This document shows, one piece after another, positions 44,781 through 54,131 of a DNA stretch of 64,000 nt; within the stretch, counting starts at the first letter, position 1; each line of letters starts with the position of its first letter. The stretch is taken from positions 62,001 to 126,000 of the forward strand of contig JAFGJM010000015.1 in the NCBI GenBank assembly GCA_016929095.1. Reading direction: 5' to 3'. This stretch comes from Anaerolineales bacterium (GTDB lineage Bacteria > Chloroflexota > Anaerolineae > Anaerolineales > UBA4823). The notes under the pieces are model-generated. The model was not told the origin of the DNA and ran no database searches. It worked only from the letters and a program-made list of their open reading frames with translations. The position numbers and the translations under genes are program-made.

Positions 44781-47684
44781 TCAAGCGCTTTCTTTAAGCG
44801 CCTTTAACACCTTACCTGGTGTATATGGCAGTTGATGCATCCAAACACCAGCCGCATTATGAATAGCGCTGGCGATCGCCGGCGCCACCCCATCGATAGC
44901 AATCTCGGATACCGATTTAGCACCGAAAGGCCCGCTAGGCTCATCCGTCTGAACAAATATCACGTCCATGATGGGCATTTCATGACATCGCGGCACATGA
45001 TACGTTGCCAGGCTGGTGGTTGTCTGATGCCCCTCATTATCGAACAGCATTTCTTCGGTGAGTGCAAAACCCAAGCCCTGTGCCATACCGCCTTCCACCT
45101 GCCCGGCGGCGGTGATAGGGTTGATCACCCGACCACAATCAACCAGCATAAGCAAACGATCCACCTGGATTTTACCACTTTGCATATCCAGGGTGATTTC
45201 AGCAAATTGAGCCGCCGTCGGCGGCGGACTGACCTGGCTGGTATGAGAGGCGGTAGCCATGATCTGGTGTTGGTTCAATTGATGCAGGCTGCTTAATGCG
45301 ACCTCGGCCAGGCTGACAGACTCACCTTGCGGAGTATGCACTTTCCGGTCGCGGAGTTCCAACAATTCAAGGTCAGAAAAATTCAACATAAGGGCGGCAT
45401 GCTCACGGATTTGCATGGCTACTTTTGCGGCGGCTTTACGCACCGCTTCGCCGCTCAGGTACGTGGTGCTGCTGGCATATGCGCCTTTATCAAAGGGAGT
45501 GAAATCGGTATCTGAAGAATAGACGATGATATCTTCCAATGGTACGCCCAGTTCTTCCGCCGCGATTTGCGCCAGAACAGTATCCGAGCCAGTCCCTAAA
45601 TCAGTGGCGCCAATCAGTAAATTGAAGGAGCCGTCATCATTGATCTTAATGCTGGCAGAAGCCATGTCCAAACCGGCAATGGCAGATCCGTGGATAACTA
45701 CCGCCATGCCAATGCCCTTGCGCAGGTTGCCGGTTTGGGATTGATATGCTTTGCGTTTGTTGTAAAAATCAGTAGCTTGTAAACCTATATTAACACATTG
45801 GTCAAGCGCTGTGCTTTGTAAGGCTTGTTCGGTGCCCTCACGTCCTTCACCCAACGCCCTGGAAAGATACATGGACTCGCCCTGCTTGATCCAGTTACGG
45901 CGTTTGAATTCCACCTCATCCATCCCCATCTTTTCCGCGATTTCAGCCATGCATACCTCGATGCCATATTCACACTGCATGGCGCCATAGCCGCGAAATG
46001 CGCCCGATGGCGGGGTATTGGTATAAACAACATCACAGCGAAAACGCGAATTGGGCGCATTGTACAGGGTTAATCCTTTGAACCCACCCACCATATTGAC
46101 GGTTAACGAGTGAGTGCCGTAAGCGCCGGTGTTACCCACCAGATACAATTCCGCTCCGGTGACCTGGCTGTTTTTCACCGCTACTTTATATTGCATGATC
46201 TCGGGGTGACGGCTGCGCGAACTGGTAAATTCCTGCACCCGGGTGAATTCCATGCGCACCGGTCGACCGGTAATTACCGTCAAATGGGCGCATAAATCTT
46301 CCAGGAGCATTTCCTGTTTATTGCCAAATCCCCCGCCAATACGAGGCTTTATGACCCGGATGCGCTTTACTGGCAGATCGACTAAAGGCGCCACCATGCG
46401 CCGGATATGGAAAGGCACCTGGGTGCTGGTGCGGATCACCAGTCTCTGATCCTCATCCCAATACGTAATACATACGTGCGGTTCAATGTGGGCATGCTGC
46501 TGACGGGGAGTGTGGTATTCACCGGTATACACCATATCCGCTTCTGCAAAGGCTTTTTCCACATCGCCAACCTCCGCTTCTATATGCTGGACGATATTAC
46601 GCTCCCGCTGATAGATGCCTTGAGTGTCTTCTTCATCATGGATGACCGGAGCGCCTTCTTGCATGGCTTCGATAGGGTCCAATACGTGCGGAAGAATTAC
46701 GTAGTCTACATCAATCAAACCCAGCGCCTGCTCGGCAATCTCGGGTGTTTCCGCTGCCACCACTGCCACTCTATCTCCTTCATGGCGCACCTTATTATCC
46801 AGACAGACCTGGTCATAAGGAAGAGGCTGTTTATAACTTTGTCCTCCCGAAGCATGTTTAATTCGGGGGATATCTTGGTATGTCAACACTGCATGAACAC
46901 CCGGTAAGGCTCGCGCCTTTTCAGTATCGATTCGTTTTATTTTGGCGTGCGCATGAGGACTGGTCAATAACGCCCCATAGAGCATCTCTTCCATGTGAAC
47001 ATCATCGGTGAAGACCGGTTTTCCCCGCGCCAGTTTCTCAGCGTCCACTTTAATTTCGGGTTTTCCTACAACTCGCTTCTTAGGGTAGCCTTCGGGGGTG
47101 AATACTAACGGCGGAAGTGGACTGTTCCAGCCATTATTTCGATAATAGTCTTCCGGCAATCTCACATGATTCGAGTCTTCAGGCAAGGTCAATTCAATAG
47201 GAGAAGGAAACAGTACTGTTTCGCCTCGCAGCTCGGCGGCTGCCCGTTGCACCGCCTCCACCGTGCGCACATACCCCGTGCACCGGCAAATCACGCCGTT
47301 CATCGCCTGCCGGATTTCTTCTTCATTGGGAGAAGGGTTTCTATCCAGCAAGGCTTTGGCTGTCATAATTTGGGCAGGCGTGCAATACCCGCATTGAATG
47401 GCCCCTGTCTCCATGAATGCCTGTTGCAGCGGGTGAGTCTGCCCTTCCGCCGATAATCCTTCCAGGGTATTGATTTGTTTTCCAACAGCATCCACAGCTT
47501 TCATGCGGCAGCTTTTAACCGCCTTTCCATCGATAATAACCGTACAGGCGCCGCAGTTCCCATCCTCACAACCATGTTTTACACTGAAATAGGATAATTT
47601 TCGCAATACATCACGCAATTTTTCTTCCGGATTCACGGAAATATCCCTTGAATGACCATTGATCGTAAGCGTAATATTTTTCAT
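44781..47684 (-). CDS. molybdenum hydroxylase: 2Fe-2S domain fused to molybdopterin subunit
   Basis: A 967-residue xanthine-dehydrogenase-family protein. N-terminal 2Fe-2S part (GCEDGNCGACTVIIDG ... CGYCTPAQIM ... CRCTGYV), then the molybdopterin-binding domains: PRIGGGFGNKQE, SRHPEIMQYKVAVK, AFRGYGAMQCEYGIE, and GPFGAKSVSEIAIDG carrying the likely catalytic Glu. No FAD domain is present; the FAD/2Fe-2S protein at 28806-30260 may supply it. Substrate could be a purine or other N-heterocycle, consistent with the SsnA-like neighbour. GGAGAG lies four bases before ATG 47684; the earlier ATG 47696 is upstream of that site. Confidence 0.93.
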   Translation of the reverse strand: MKNITLTINGHSRDISVNPEEKLRDVLRKLSYFSVKHGCEDGNCGACTVIIDGKAVKSCRMKAVDAVGKQINTLEGLSAEGQTHPLQQAFMETGAIQCGYCTPAQIMTAKALLDRNPSPNEEEIRQAMNGVICRCTGYVRTVEAVQRAAAELRGETVLFPSPIELTLPEDSNHVRLPEDYYRNNGWNSPLPPLVFTPEGYPKKRVVGKPEIKVDAEKLARGKPVFTDDVHMEEMLYGALLTSPHAHAKIKRIDTEKARALPGVHAVLTYQDIPRIKHASGGQSYKQPLPYDQVCLDNKVRHEGDRVAVVAAETPEIAEQALGLIDVDYVILPHVLDPIEAMQEGAPVIHDEEDTQGIYQRERNIVQHIEAEVGDVEKAFAEADMVYTGEYHTPRQQHAHIEPHVCITYWDEDQRLVIRTSTQVPFHIRRMVAPLVDLPVKRIRVIKPRIGGGFGNKQEMLLEDLCAHLTVITGRPVRMEFTRVQEFTSSRSRHPEIMQYKVAVKNSQVTGAELYLVGNTGAYGTHSLTVNMVGGFKGLTLYNAPNSRFRCDVVYTNTPPSGAFRGYGAMQCEYGIEVCMAEIAEKMGMDEVEFKRRNWIKQGESMYLSRALGEGREGTEQALQSTALDQCVNIGLQATDFYNKRKAYQSQTGNLRKGIGMAVVIHGSAIAGLDMASASIKINDDGSFNLLIGATDLGTGSDTVLAQIAAEELGVPLEDIIVYSSDTDFTPFDKGAYASSTTYLSGEAVRKAAAKVAMQIREHAALMLNFSDLELLELRDRKVHTPQGESVSLAEVALSSLHQLNQHQIMATASHTSQVSPPPTAAQFAEITLDMQSGKIQVDRLLMLVDCGRVINPITAAGQVEGGMAQGLGFALTEEMLFDNEGHQTTTSLATYHVPRCHEMPIMDVIFVQTDEPSGPFGAKSVSEIAIDGVAPAIASAIHNAAGVWMHQLPYTPGKVLKALKESA

Positions 47685-47779
47685 TATTCTCTCCATCGCT
47701 TCTCAATGACACCTATTGGTTATACTTGTATATCTTAAAGCCTCATTGAAAAGATAACGCAAAAATTGTAAAAAACTCA

Positions 47780-47956
47780 TCACCAAACTTCAAAAATCGC
47801 ATACCAAAACAACCCCTTATTTTTATTAGTATGAACTTCTGGTAATTCACAAAGAACCGCGCCATAAGTGGTAAACATTTCGCCTGGCGCGAAAACGCGA
47901 AATTTCAGGGGTTTACTCACCCCATGCGACAAAAAATTGAAATCGATATCTATCAT
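47780..47956 (-). CDS. possible small hypothetical protein (58 residues)
   Basis: From ATG 47956 an open frame encodes a 58-residue peptide (MIDIDFNFLSHGVSKPLKF ... LFWYAIFEVW) with AAGGAATTAC about 12 bases upstream. The frame stays open to 48097, but the extra codons overlap a hairpin (GTCACATGG / CCCTGTGAC, 48044-48065) and look non-coding. No family recognised; the gap 47697-48151 between two large genes otherwise holds nothing. It could be chance. Confidence 0.3.
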   Translation of the reverse strand: MIDIDFNFLSHGVSKPLKFRVFAPGEMFTTYGAVLCELPEVHTNKNKGLFWYAIFEVW

Positions 47957-48151
47957 GGATCGGCGTAATTCCTTGCTGCCAGAATAAGAACGGCGGCGCT
48001 TTTCGACGGGTGCAGATGATTTTTGTATCCCTGACCCGACGCCGTCACATGGTTCTCCCTGTGACGACCCCCGATCCATATATCCTAATTTTAGCACGAT
48101 TTCTACTTTGCATTTTTATTAACATTTTCCCTTTTCCCATATTCTAAGTCA

Positions 48152-48160
48152 TGCTATGAT
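48152..48160 (+). promoter_or_regulatory. extended -10 promoter, leaderless ubiA-type gene
   Basis: TG-C-TATGAT (48152-48160) ends seven bases before ATG 48167, so transcription is predicted to start at the start codon itself. No Shine-Dalgarno sequence lies between. Confidence 0.5.
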
Positions 48161-48166
48161 ACCCGC

Positions 48167-49054
48167 ATGTTTTTTCACTATTTAAAACTGACGCTAAAGG
48201 AAATGCGCCCCAGGCAGTGGGTAAAAAATGTCGTGCTGTTTGCTGCGATTGTGTTCGATCGTCAATTCAACCCCTCCCATATCCCCCAAATCCTGCACAC
48301 CATTGCGGGTTTCATTATCTTTTGTTTGCTTTCGGGTGTTATATACATTATCAACGACATCGCAGATATCGAGGCGGACCGCAAACACCCCCAGAAATGC
48401 AACCGCCCCATTGCTTCTGGCAAGCTGCCGGTTAAATTTGCGCTCACCTCTGCCTCAGTCATTATTATTATCCTTATTCCCGTATCTTACTTGCTTTCGC
48501 CCCCATTTTGTTTAGTGGGGTTAGTTTACCTGGCGCTAAACCTGGTATATTCAAAGTGGTTAAAACACATCCCTTTGTTGGATGTACTGACCATCGCCAT
48601 GGGATTTGTGCTGCGCGTCGCCGGTGGCGTCACCCTGATCCATGTGGCGCGCTTTTCCCCGTGGTTGTATGTGGTCATCACATTAGGCTCACTATACATT
48701 GGTTTTGGTAAACGCCGGGCAGAATTGGCGTTGCTTACCACTGAAGCCAATTCGCACCGGCGGGTTTTGCAAGGTTACACTTTACCCTTGCTCGACCAAT
48801 ACATCATCATTGTTTCCGCCACTACCATTCTGGCATACAGCCTGTATACTTTTTCCGCCCCTAATCTTCCCGACAATCACGTGATGATGCTCACCATCCC
48901 TTTCGTTTTGTATGGCATTTTCCGTTATCTTTACCTGGTCCAAATTGAGCATAGCGGCGGCGCACCGGAAGAGGTTTTCCTTTCAGACCGGCCTCTCCAA
49001 ATCGTGGTAATTTTGTGGGGTCTGGCGGTATTGACCATTTTTTATATATTTTAA
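48167..49054 (+). CDS. UbiA-family prenyltransferase, decaprenyl-phosphate phosphoribosyltransferase type
   Basis: A 295-residue membrane protein with eight or nine helices. The Asp-rich prenyl-binding site is NDIADIEADRKHPQKCNRP, the second site a later GKRRAELALL loop, and the N-terminus has LKEMRPRQWVKNVVLFA. This layout matches DPPR synthase (Rv3806c-type), which moves phosphoribosyl pyrophosphate onto polyprenyl phosphate for cell-wall arabinose, rather than quinone UbiA. Role outside actinobacteria is not established. Mevalonate kinase and isopentenyl phosphate kinase follow, so it may draw on the same isoprenoid supply. Confidence 0.85.
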   Translation: MFFHYLKLTLKEMRPRQWVKNVVLFAAIVFDRQFNPSHIPQILHTIAGFIIFCLLSGVIYIINDIADIEADRKHPQKCNRPIASGKLPVKFALTSASVIIIILIPVSYLLSPPFCLVGLVYLALNLVYSKWLKHIPLLDVLTIAMGFVLRVAGGVTLIHVARFSPWLYVVITLGSLYIGFGKRRAELALLTTEANSHRRVLQGYTLPLLDQYIIIVSATTILAYSLYTFSAPNLPDNHVMMLTIPFVLYGIFRYLYLVQIEHSGGAPEEVFLSDRPLQIVVILWGLAVLTIFYIF

Positions 49055-49113
49055 GGTAAGATGGGGAAAATCAGATCATCCACTGCTCTACTGATCAGGG
49101 TTATTGAATAGAA

Positions 49114-50052
49114 GTGAATAGTATCGGGATAGCTCCTGCAAAAATTATACTGTTTGGCGAGCATGCTGTTGTGTATGGGCGTGCTGCAATTGCTGTACCG
49201 GTCACCCAGGTATGCGCCACAGTGACCATTGCACCCTCCCCCCAATCAGAAAAAGATAACATCCACATTCAAGCCAATGAAATTCATCTAGATTCCGAGT
49301 TCGCTGATCTCGAGCAAGACCACCCGCTTGCTTCAGCTATCCGGGCTTTTCAGGCATATACCGGCATCGAAAATATCCCTGCCTGTAATATAGAAATCTC
49401 GTCAACTATCCCGGTTGCCTCCGGCATGGGTTCCGGAGCCGCCGTATCAGTAGCTTTGTTCCGCGCGCTGGCTGATTTTCTAAAACACTCGTTGTCCGAT
49501 GAAGAGATCTCAAGGCTGACCTTTGAAATCGAAAAAATCCACCATGGCACACCTTCCGGGATCGATAATACGGTCATCGCTTACCAAACACCGGTGTATT
49601 TCATCAAGGGAGAAGCGCCGCAAACATTCAACCTGGCTTATCCGCTTCATATTGTCATCGGCGACAGCGGTGTCGCCAGCCCTACCGCCATCACCGTTGG
49701 GGATGTACGACACGCCTGGCAGGTCGAACCCCACCGGTTTGAAGCCATGTTCGATGCCATCGGTGAAATCACCTGCGCCGCTCGCCGAGCTATCGAAGAA
49801 GGGCAAATGCAGGCATTGGGTCAATTGATGAACGATAACCATGCCATCTTACGCGACCTGGGCGTCTCATCACCCGAGTTGGAGAAATTGGTGAAGGCTG
49901 CCCGTAAGGCTGGTGCATTGGGCGCCAAGTTATCCGGCGGCGGACGTGGAGGCAACATGATCGCCCTGGCGCCGCCCTCAAAGATCGATGACATTGCCAA
50001 GGCATTATCCGCCGCCGGCGCTCGCCGTGCTATTTGCACAATCGTGAAATAA
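49114..50052 (+). CDS. mvk: mevalonate kinase
   Basis: A 312-residue GHMP kinase that phosphorylates mevalonate. Seen: IAPAKIILFGEHAVVYGR, PVASGMGSGAAVSVALFR (ATP loop), IEKIHHGTPSGIDNTV with the catalytic Asp, and ARKAGALGAKLSGGGRGGN at the C-terminus. All motifs of mevalonate kinase rather than of galactokinase or homoserine kinase. Start GTG 49114. Isopentenyl phosphate kinase follows 68 bases later, indicating the modified mevalonate pathway reported in some Chloroflexota. Confidence 0.95.
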   Translation: MNSIGIAPAKIILFGEHAVVYGRAAIAVPVTQVCATVTIAPSPQSEKDNIHIQANEIHLDSEFADLEQDHPLASAIRAFQAYTGIENIPACNIEISSTIPVASGMGSGAAVSVALFRALADFLKHSLSDEEISRLTFEIEKIHHGTPSGIDNTVIAYQTPVYFIKGEAPQTFNLAYPLHIVIGDSGVASPTAITVGDVRHAWQVEPHRFEAMFDAIGEITCAARRAIEEGQMQALGQLMNDNHAILRDLGVSSPELEKLVKAARKAGALGAKLSGGGRGGNMIALAPPSKIDDIAKALSAAGARRAICTIVK

Positions 50053-50120
50053 CATAACAGGGTGGACAGGAACCCCAGGATGAGGTATGCTTTTTAGGTA
50101 TCTCACTTAATAATCAGGAT

Positions 50121-50981
50121 ATGACCGTGGATTCATCCCATTTTCCGCCTACCAATCACATCTCACCACTCTCCGATTCTCGCTTCTCCAATCTCGTCTT
50201 GCTCAAATTGGGCGGTTCACTCATTACCGATAAACAACAACCCTACACACTGCGCCCACAAATGCTGCGGCAAGTGGCGCAGGAGATTGCCGATGCCTGT
50301 CATCAAAATCCCTCATTACAATTGATTTTAGGGCATGGCGCAGGATCGTTTGCCCATACCCCGGCAAAAAAATACGGCACGCGCGCCGGCGTATACACTC
50401 CCGAGCAATGGCAGGGTTTCGCAGAAGTGTGGTGGGAAGCAGCGACGTTAAATCGCTATGTGATGGAAGCCTTGCACAGAGAAAAATTACCTGCGATCGC
50501 ACTTCCACCATCCGCAAGCATCATGGCGCAAGACGGCAAGATGGCATCATGGGATTTGAATCCTATCAAAGCTGCTTTATGCCGGGGTTTATTACCCGTC
50601 ATATTTGGCGATGTGATCTTCGATTCCGTGCGCGGCGGCACAATATTCTCTACAGAGGATCTTTTCGATCACCTGGCAAGAAACCTGCGCCCTCAACGAA
50701 TTCTCCTGGCAGGCATTGAAAGCGGTGTTTGGGCAGACTATCCACTGTGCCAGCAACTGCTGTCAGAAATCACACCCGCCTCATTCGATGCTATTCAGCG
50801 CGCGGTAAGTGGTTCATCTGCTACCGATGTTACCGGCGGCATGGCCAGCAAGGTCGCCCAAAGCCTGGCTTTAGTTCAATCACTGCCGGAATTACAGGTT
50901 CTAATTTTTTCGGGTGAAAAAGCAGGGAATGTGGCTAATGCTCTGGCTGGTGAAAAGTTCGGTACTTGTTTAAAACGATAA
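50121..50981 (+). CDS. isopentenyl phosphate kinase
   Basis: A 286-residue amino-acid-kinase-fold protein that converts isopentenyl phosphate to IPP. Seen: LVLLKLGGSLITDKQQPY, ILGHGAGSFAHTPAKKYG with the family His, PPSASIMA, IFGDVIFDS, FSTEDLFDHLAR and SSATDVTGGMASKV. The first 24 residues (MTVDSSHFPPTNHIS...) exceed the usual start and are encoded by low-complexity sequence, so translation may begin later. Together with the mevalonate kinase it completes the last step of the archaeal-type route; phosphomevalonate decarboxylase is not in the window. Confidence 0.95.
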   Translation: MTVDSSHFPPTNHISPLSDSRFSNLVLLKLGGSLITDKQQPYTLRPQMLRQVAQEIADACHQNPSLQLILGHGAGSFAHTPAKKYGTRAGVYTPEQWQGFAEVWWEAATLNRYVMEALHREKLPAIALPPSASIMAQDGKMASWDLNPIKAALCRGLLPVIFGDVIFDSVRGGTIFSTEDLFDHLARNLRPQRILLAGIESGVWADYPLCQQLLSEITPASFDAIQRAVSGSSATDVTGGMASKVAQSLALVQSLPELQVLIFSGEKAGNVANALAGEKFGTCLKR

Positions 50982-51072
50982 TTTATCAGTTATAATCATT
51001 AAGATACGCAGGAAAACCAGTCTATCCCCTCCTGGTTATTCTGTTTATGTTGTTTAACAAACGGGAAAGATT

Positions 51073-52224
51073 ATGATCGTCACACGGCAAAACCTTGAAG
51101 CAATGGAAGAAGAAAAGCTGGCGCCTTATGGCATCCGCAGCAAAAATACACGCGGGCGCGCCTATCCTGATAAAGAGCCGGAATACCGTACCTCGTTTCA
51201 AAGAGACCGCGACCGCATTTTACACACCACCGCTTTTCGCCGCCTGGAATATAAAACCCAGGTTTTCATAAACTATGAGGGTGATTATTATCGCACACGG
51301 CTCACACATACTCTGGAGGTGGCACAGATTGGGCGCTCCATTGCCTCTGCCTTAGGCGCCAATGTGGACCTGATCGAAGCGATTTGCCTGGCGCATGATC
51401 TGGGTCACCCTCCTTTTGGTCACTCCGGCGAAGTGGCATTAGCGCGGGTCATGCGGGATTACGGCGGTTTTGACCATAATAAACAATCCCTGCGCATTGT
51501 CACCAAACTGGAGAACCGCTACCCGCAGTTCCCTGGCTTGAACCTCACCTGGGAAGTGCGGGAGGGCATTGTGAAGCATGAATCCGAATATGATGTATCG
51601 GATGCCAGTGAATATAACCCTGAATTGCGTGGGCATCTGGAAGCCCAAATTGCCAACGCCGCCGATGAATTGGCTTATACAGCGCACGACCTGGACGACG
51701 GCTTGCGTTCCGGAATGATCACTCCCCACATGTTAGAGGGCATCACCCTGTGGGAAATCCTGGCGGAGAGTGTGAACTGGCGCGGACCAATCCTGGAGGA
51801 GTTAAGCCGTCACCAAATGATCCGCCGCTTGATTGGCATAGAAGTCAGCAACCTGGTACTGGCTACAGATAAGTGCCTGCGTGAAAGCAAGGTTAAATCC
51901 GTCGAAGATTTACAACGCCTGCCATACAACGTGATCAATTTCGACGAGGACATGGTGCGCCGCAACCGCCAACTCAAGGATTTTCTCTACGCCAACCTGT
52001 ACCGCCACCATAGAGTAATCCGCATGCAAGTCAAGGCAGAGCACATCATCACCGAGCTGTTCCTGGCTTACAAAGATGAACCTTCCATGCTCCCCCAGCA
52101 TGTTCAGGATATGAGTGACGAACGCGGCCTGGAACGCAACATCTGCGATTATATTGCCGGAATGACTGACCGCTTTGCGGTGGATGAGTATCAAAAATTA
52201 TTCGATCCCGCGACAAAACCATAA
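51073..52224 (+). CDS. dgt: dNTP triphosphohydrolase (dGTPase family)
   Basis: A 383-residue HD-domain enzyme that cuts dNTPs to deoxynucleoside and tripolyphosphate, controlling pools. Seen: FRRLEYKTQVF, RTRLTHTLEVAQIGRSIA (metal His), CLAHDLGHPPFGHSGE (HD pair), ADELAYTAHDLDDGLRSGMI. It is the shorter, non-E. coli type. A TATAAT at 50991-50996 and GGGAAAG before ATG 51073 fit its expression. greA follows 47 bases later. Confidence 0.93.
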   Translation: MIVTRQNLEAMEEEKLAPYGIRSKNTRGRAYPDKEPEYRTSFQRDRDRILHTTAFRRLEYKTQVFINYEGDYYRTRLTHTLEVAQIGRSIASALGANVDLIEAICLAHDLGHPPFGHSGEVALARVMRDYGGFDHNKQSLRIVTKLENRYPQFPGLNLTWEVREGIVKHESEYDVSDASEYNPELRGHLEAQIANAADELAYTAHDLDDGLRSGMITPHMLEGITLWEILAESVNWRGPILEELSRHQMIRRLIGIEVSNLVLATDKCLRESKVKSVEDLQRLPYNVINFDEDMVRRNRQLKDFLYANLYRHHRVIRMQVKAEHIITELFLAYKDEPSMLPQHVQDMSDERGLERNICDYIAGMTDRFAVDEYQKLFDPATKP

Positions 52225-52271
52225 TTCCCTACGAAACAGGGATATTGTTGCATTTTTTATTGGAGCAATGA

Positions 52272-52739
52272 ATGTCTGAGGAAGCATACTTGACAGCCGA
52301 AGGCGCCGCCCGTCTGCGCGCCGAATTGGAACAACTCAAAGGACCTGCCCGGAAAGAATTAGCTGAGCGCCTACGGGCAGCCGTGTCCCAGGGCGATCTG
52401 TCGGAAAACGCCGATTACACCAAAGCCAAAGAAGACCAGGGCTTCTTGGAAGGCCGTATTCAAGACCTGGAGCGTTTGCTGCATGACGCTGTGATCATCG
52501 AGGAGATCAATGGAAATACAGATGAGGTATGCGTAGGCGCCCATGTGACTATCCAGGAAGAAGATTATCCCAGCGAGGTGTATCACGTAGTCGGCGCACA
52601 AGAAGCCGCCCCGCGCAACGGGCGGATTTCAAACGAGTCGCCCATTGGGAAAGCGCTGATGGGGCACAAAGTTGGTGATGTCGTAGAAGCCCAAACACCC
52701 GGGGGAAAGATTGTATTGAAGATTATCAAAATCGAGTGA
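52272..52739 (+). CDS. greA: GreA, transcription elongation factor
   Basis: A 155-residue factor that rescues backtracked RNA polymerase by stimulating transcript cleavage. N-terminal coiled coil with acidic tip (GDLSENADYTKAKEDQGFLEGRI, key Asp/Glu) and the C-terminal FKBP-like domain (YHVVGAQEAAPRNGRISNESPIGKALMGHKVGD). Normal length. Followed by a clear bidirectional terminator. Confidence 0.96.
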   Translation: MSEEAYLTAEGAARLRAELEQLKGPARKELAERLRAAVSQGDLSENADYTKAKEDQGFLEGRIQDLERLLHDAVIIEEINGNTDEVCVGAHVTIQEEDYPSEVYHVVGAQEAAPRNGRISNESPIGKALMGHKVGDVVEAQTPGGKIVLKIIKIE

Positions 52740-52770
52740 TTTGTATAAACGTCACGTATAATAAAAAACA

Positions 52771-52800
52771 GACGGAAGGTGATTGCCTTCCGTCCGTTTT
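52771..52800. terminator. bidirectional intrinsic terminator
   Basis: GACGGAAGG (52771-52779) and CCTTCCGTC (52786-52794) form a perfect 9-bp stem around TGATTG. Plus side: CGTTTTATTATT follows. Minus side: TGTTTTTTATTATA follows. It ends greA on plus and the membrane protein gene on minus. Confidence 0.85.
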
Positions 52801-52822
52801 ATTATTAAGGAAATTGTGTTTT

Positions 52823-53884
52823 TTAAATCTTCGACCAGACAGCCAATTCCAGGATAAAGCGGTCGAAGTAGCTTTCGGCTGGCATGGAGCCGTCGCCATA
52901 ACCCATATCGACCACCCTGGCAGTCAGCCTAAGGGTTTGGGTTTCTAAAATCGTTTCCACACCTGGTTGCGCCAGAATGGGTTCCCCTTTCGCTGCCAGA
53001 CGTTGTTTGGTGGCTTCATCCGAAAAAGCATGGGCGCTCATTAATACCTTGGTCACGGTTTGGATATCGTTTTTATCGAATAACCAGGCTTCAAACGCTG
53101 TCACTTTTTTCGGTTCACCCACGCCGATCGGCTCGGAAATACCTACACCGCATTCACCCAGGAATTCACCGGCAGGCGAATCGATGCTAAACGAGTCATC
53201 GAATAAATCGTCGCCCAGCTTATAAGAAGCCATAAATTGCACCATGGGAGTATCGGCGCTCTTGGGTACGCTGGTCCAGGACTCCTCGGAAACCTCTGGC
53301 TGCGGCTGAGGACTCTCTTCTACCGGGCTGGCGCCTACACCGCCGCGGCGGCTTCGAATGAAGAAAAACACCGCCAGGGCAATCACAACTCCCGCTAAAA
53401 CCACGCACATGAGCGGTACCATGATTTTTGTAATACTGAAGCCTACGGATGTTTTACTGGTCTCGGTTTCCGCTTCCGGTTCGATCTCGGCTTCTGCGCC
53501 AGTTTCTGCGGTGGGTTGAACCATCGATGTCTCTGGCAGGGTTACCGCCTCCCCCTTGATAGCATCCGTGAAAGCAGTGATCAATACCGGATTTTGGGTT
53601 CGCGGATCAGCCATTATGCCCTGTAAAAGCTCATCTGCTTCTTCGCCCAATAGTTCAAAACGCGATTTTGCCAGGGCTGCATCTTGCCGGGCTGTGTAAG
53701 AATCAATGGCCATACGCAGGTAATCTTCTTTCAAGTCGGCGCGCAATTGGGAGGGTTCGGCATCCACCCATTTAACCGGCCATAGACCCCAACCAATAAC
53801 AAACCAGCCGATAAACAACCCCATTATCAGTCCGGCAACGCCTAATACTACAGGTTTTTTTAATAGCTCACGGACAGCATCCAT
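52823..53884 (-). CDS. membrane-anchored hypothetical protein
   Basis: A 353-residue protein. Transmembrane segments near residues 12-36 (VLGVAGLIMGLFIGWFVIGW) and about 155-180 (IMVPLMCVVLAGVVIALAVFFF). The stretch between them is helical and acidic (YLRMAIDSYTARQDAALAKSRFELLG), likely extracytoplasmic. The C-terminal 130 residues form a globular part with GVGISEPIGVGEPKKVTAFEAWLFD. No known family. GGGAGAG precedes ATG 53884 by seven bases; longer frames are rejected. Confidence 0.78.
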   Translation of the reverse strand: MDAVRELLKKPVVLGVAGLIMGLFIGWFVIGWGLWPVKWVDAEPSQLRADLKEDYLRMAIDSYTARQDAALAKSRFELLGEEADELLQGIMADPRTQNPVLITAFTDAIKGEAVTLPETSMVQPTAETGAEAEIEPEAETETSKTSVGFSITKIMVPLMCVVLAGVVIALAVFFFIRSRRGGVGASPVEESPQPQPEVSEESWTSVPKSADTPMVQFMASYKLGDDLFDDSFSIDSPAGEFLGECGVGISEPIGVGEPKKVTAFEAWLFDKNDIQTVTKVLMSAHAFSDEATKQRLAAKGEPILAQPGVETILETQTLRLTARVVDMGYGDGSMPAESYFDRFILELAVWSKI

Positions 53885-54131
53885 AATCATTCTCTCCCAT
53901 GACCAGGTTCCAACTATGCCTCCCAACAGAAGTGTCATGATCTATGGATGATGCACCTCTGTAAGAGTGGGTATTACTAACTCGTCCACGTATTGCAGAC
54001 GATAGAATAAAACATGACAACACCGATCGAACCGCTTCAGAAAATGGTTCAAAATCAGTTATTCAACGTTGACTCCGCACGAGATGTTTTACCTGATAAC
54101 AACTCGAACGCTATGCAAGATGTTGCAAGAA

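Noticed and set aside
48044-48065. 9-bp inverted repeat GTCACATGG / CCCTGTGAC
   Set aside because: It has a mismatch, no T-run and no neighbouring gene end that it could serve; kept only as a reason to doubt the longer frame there.
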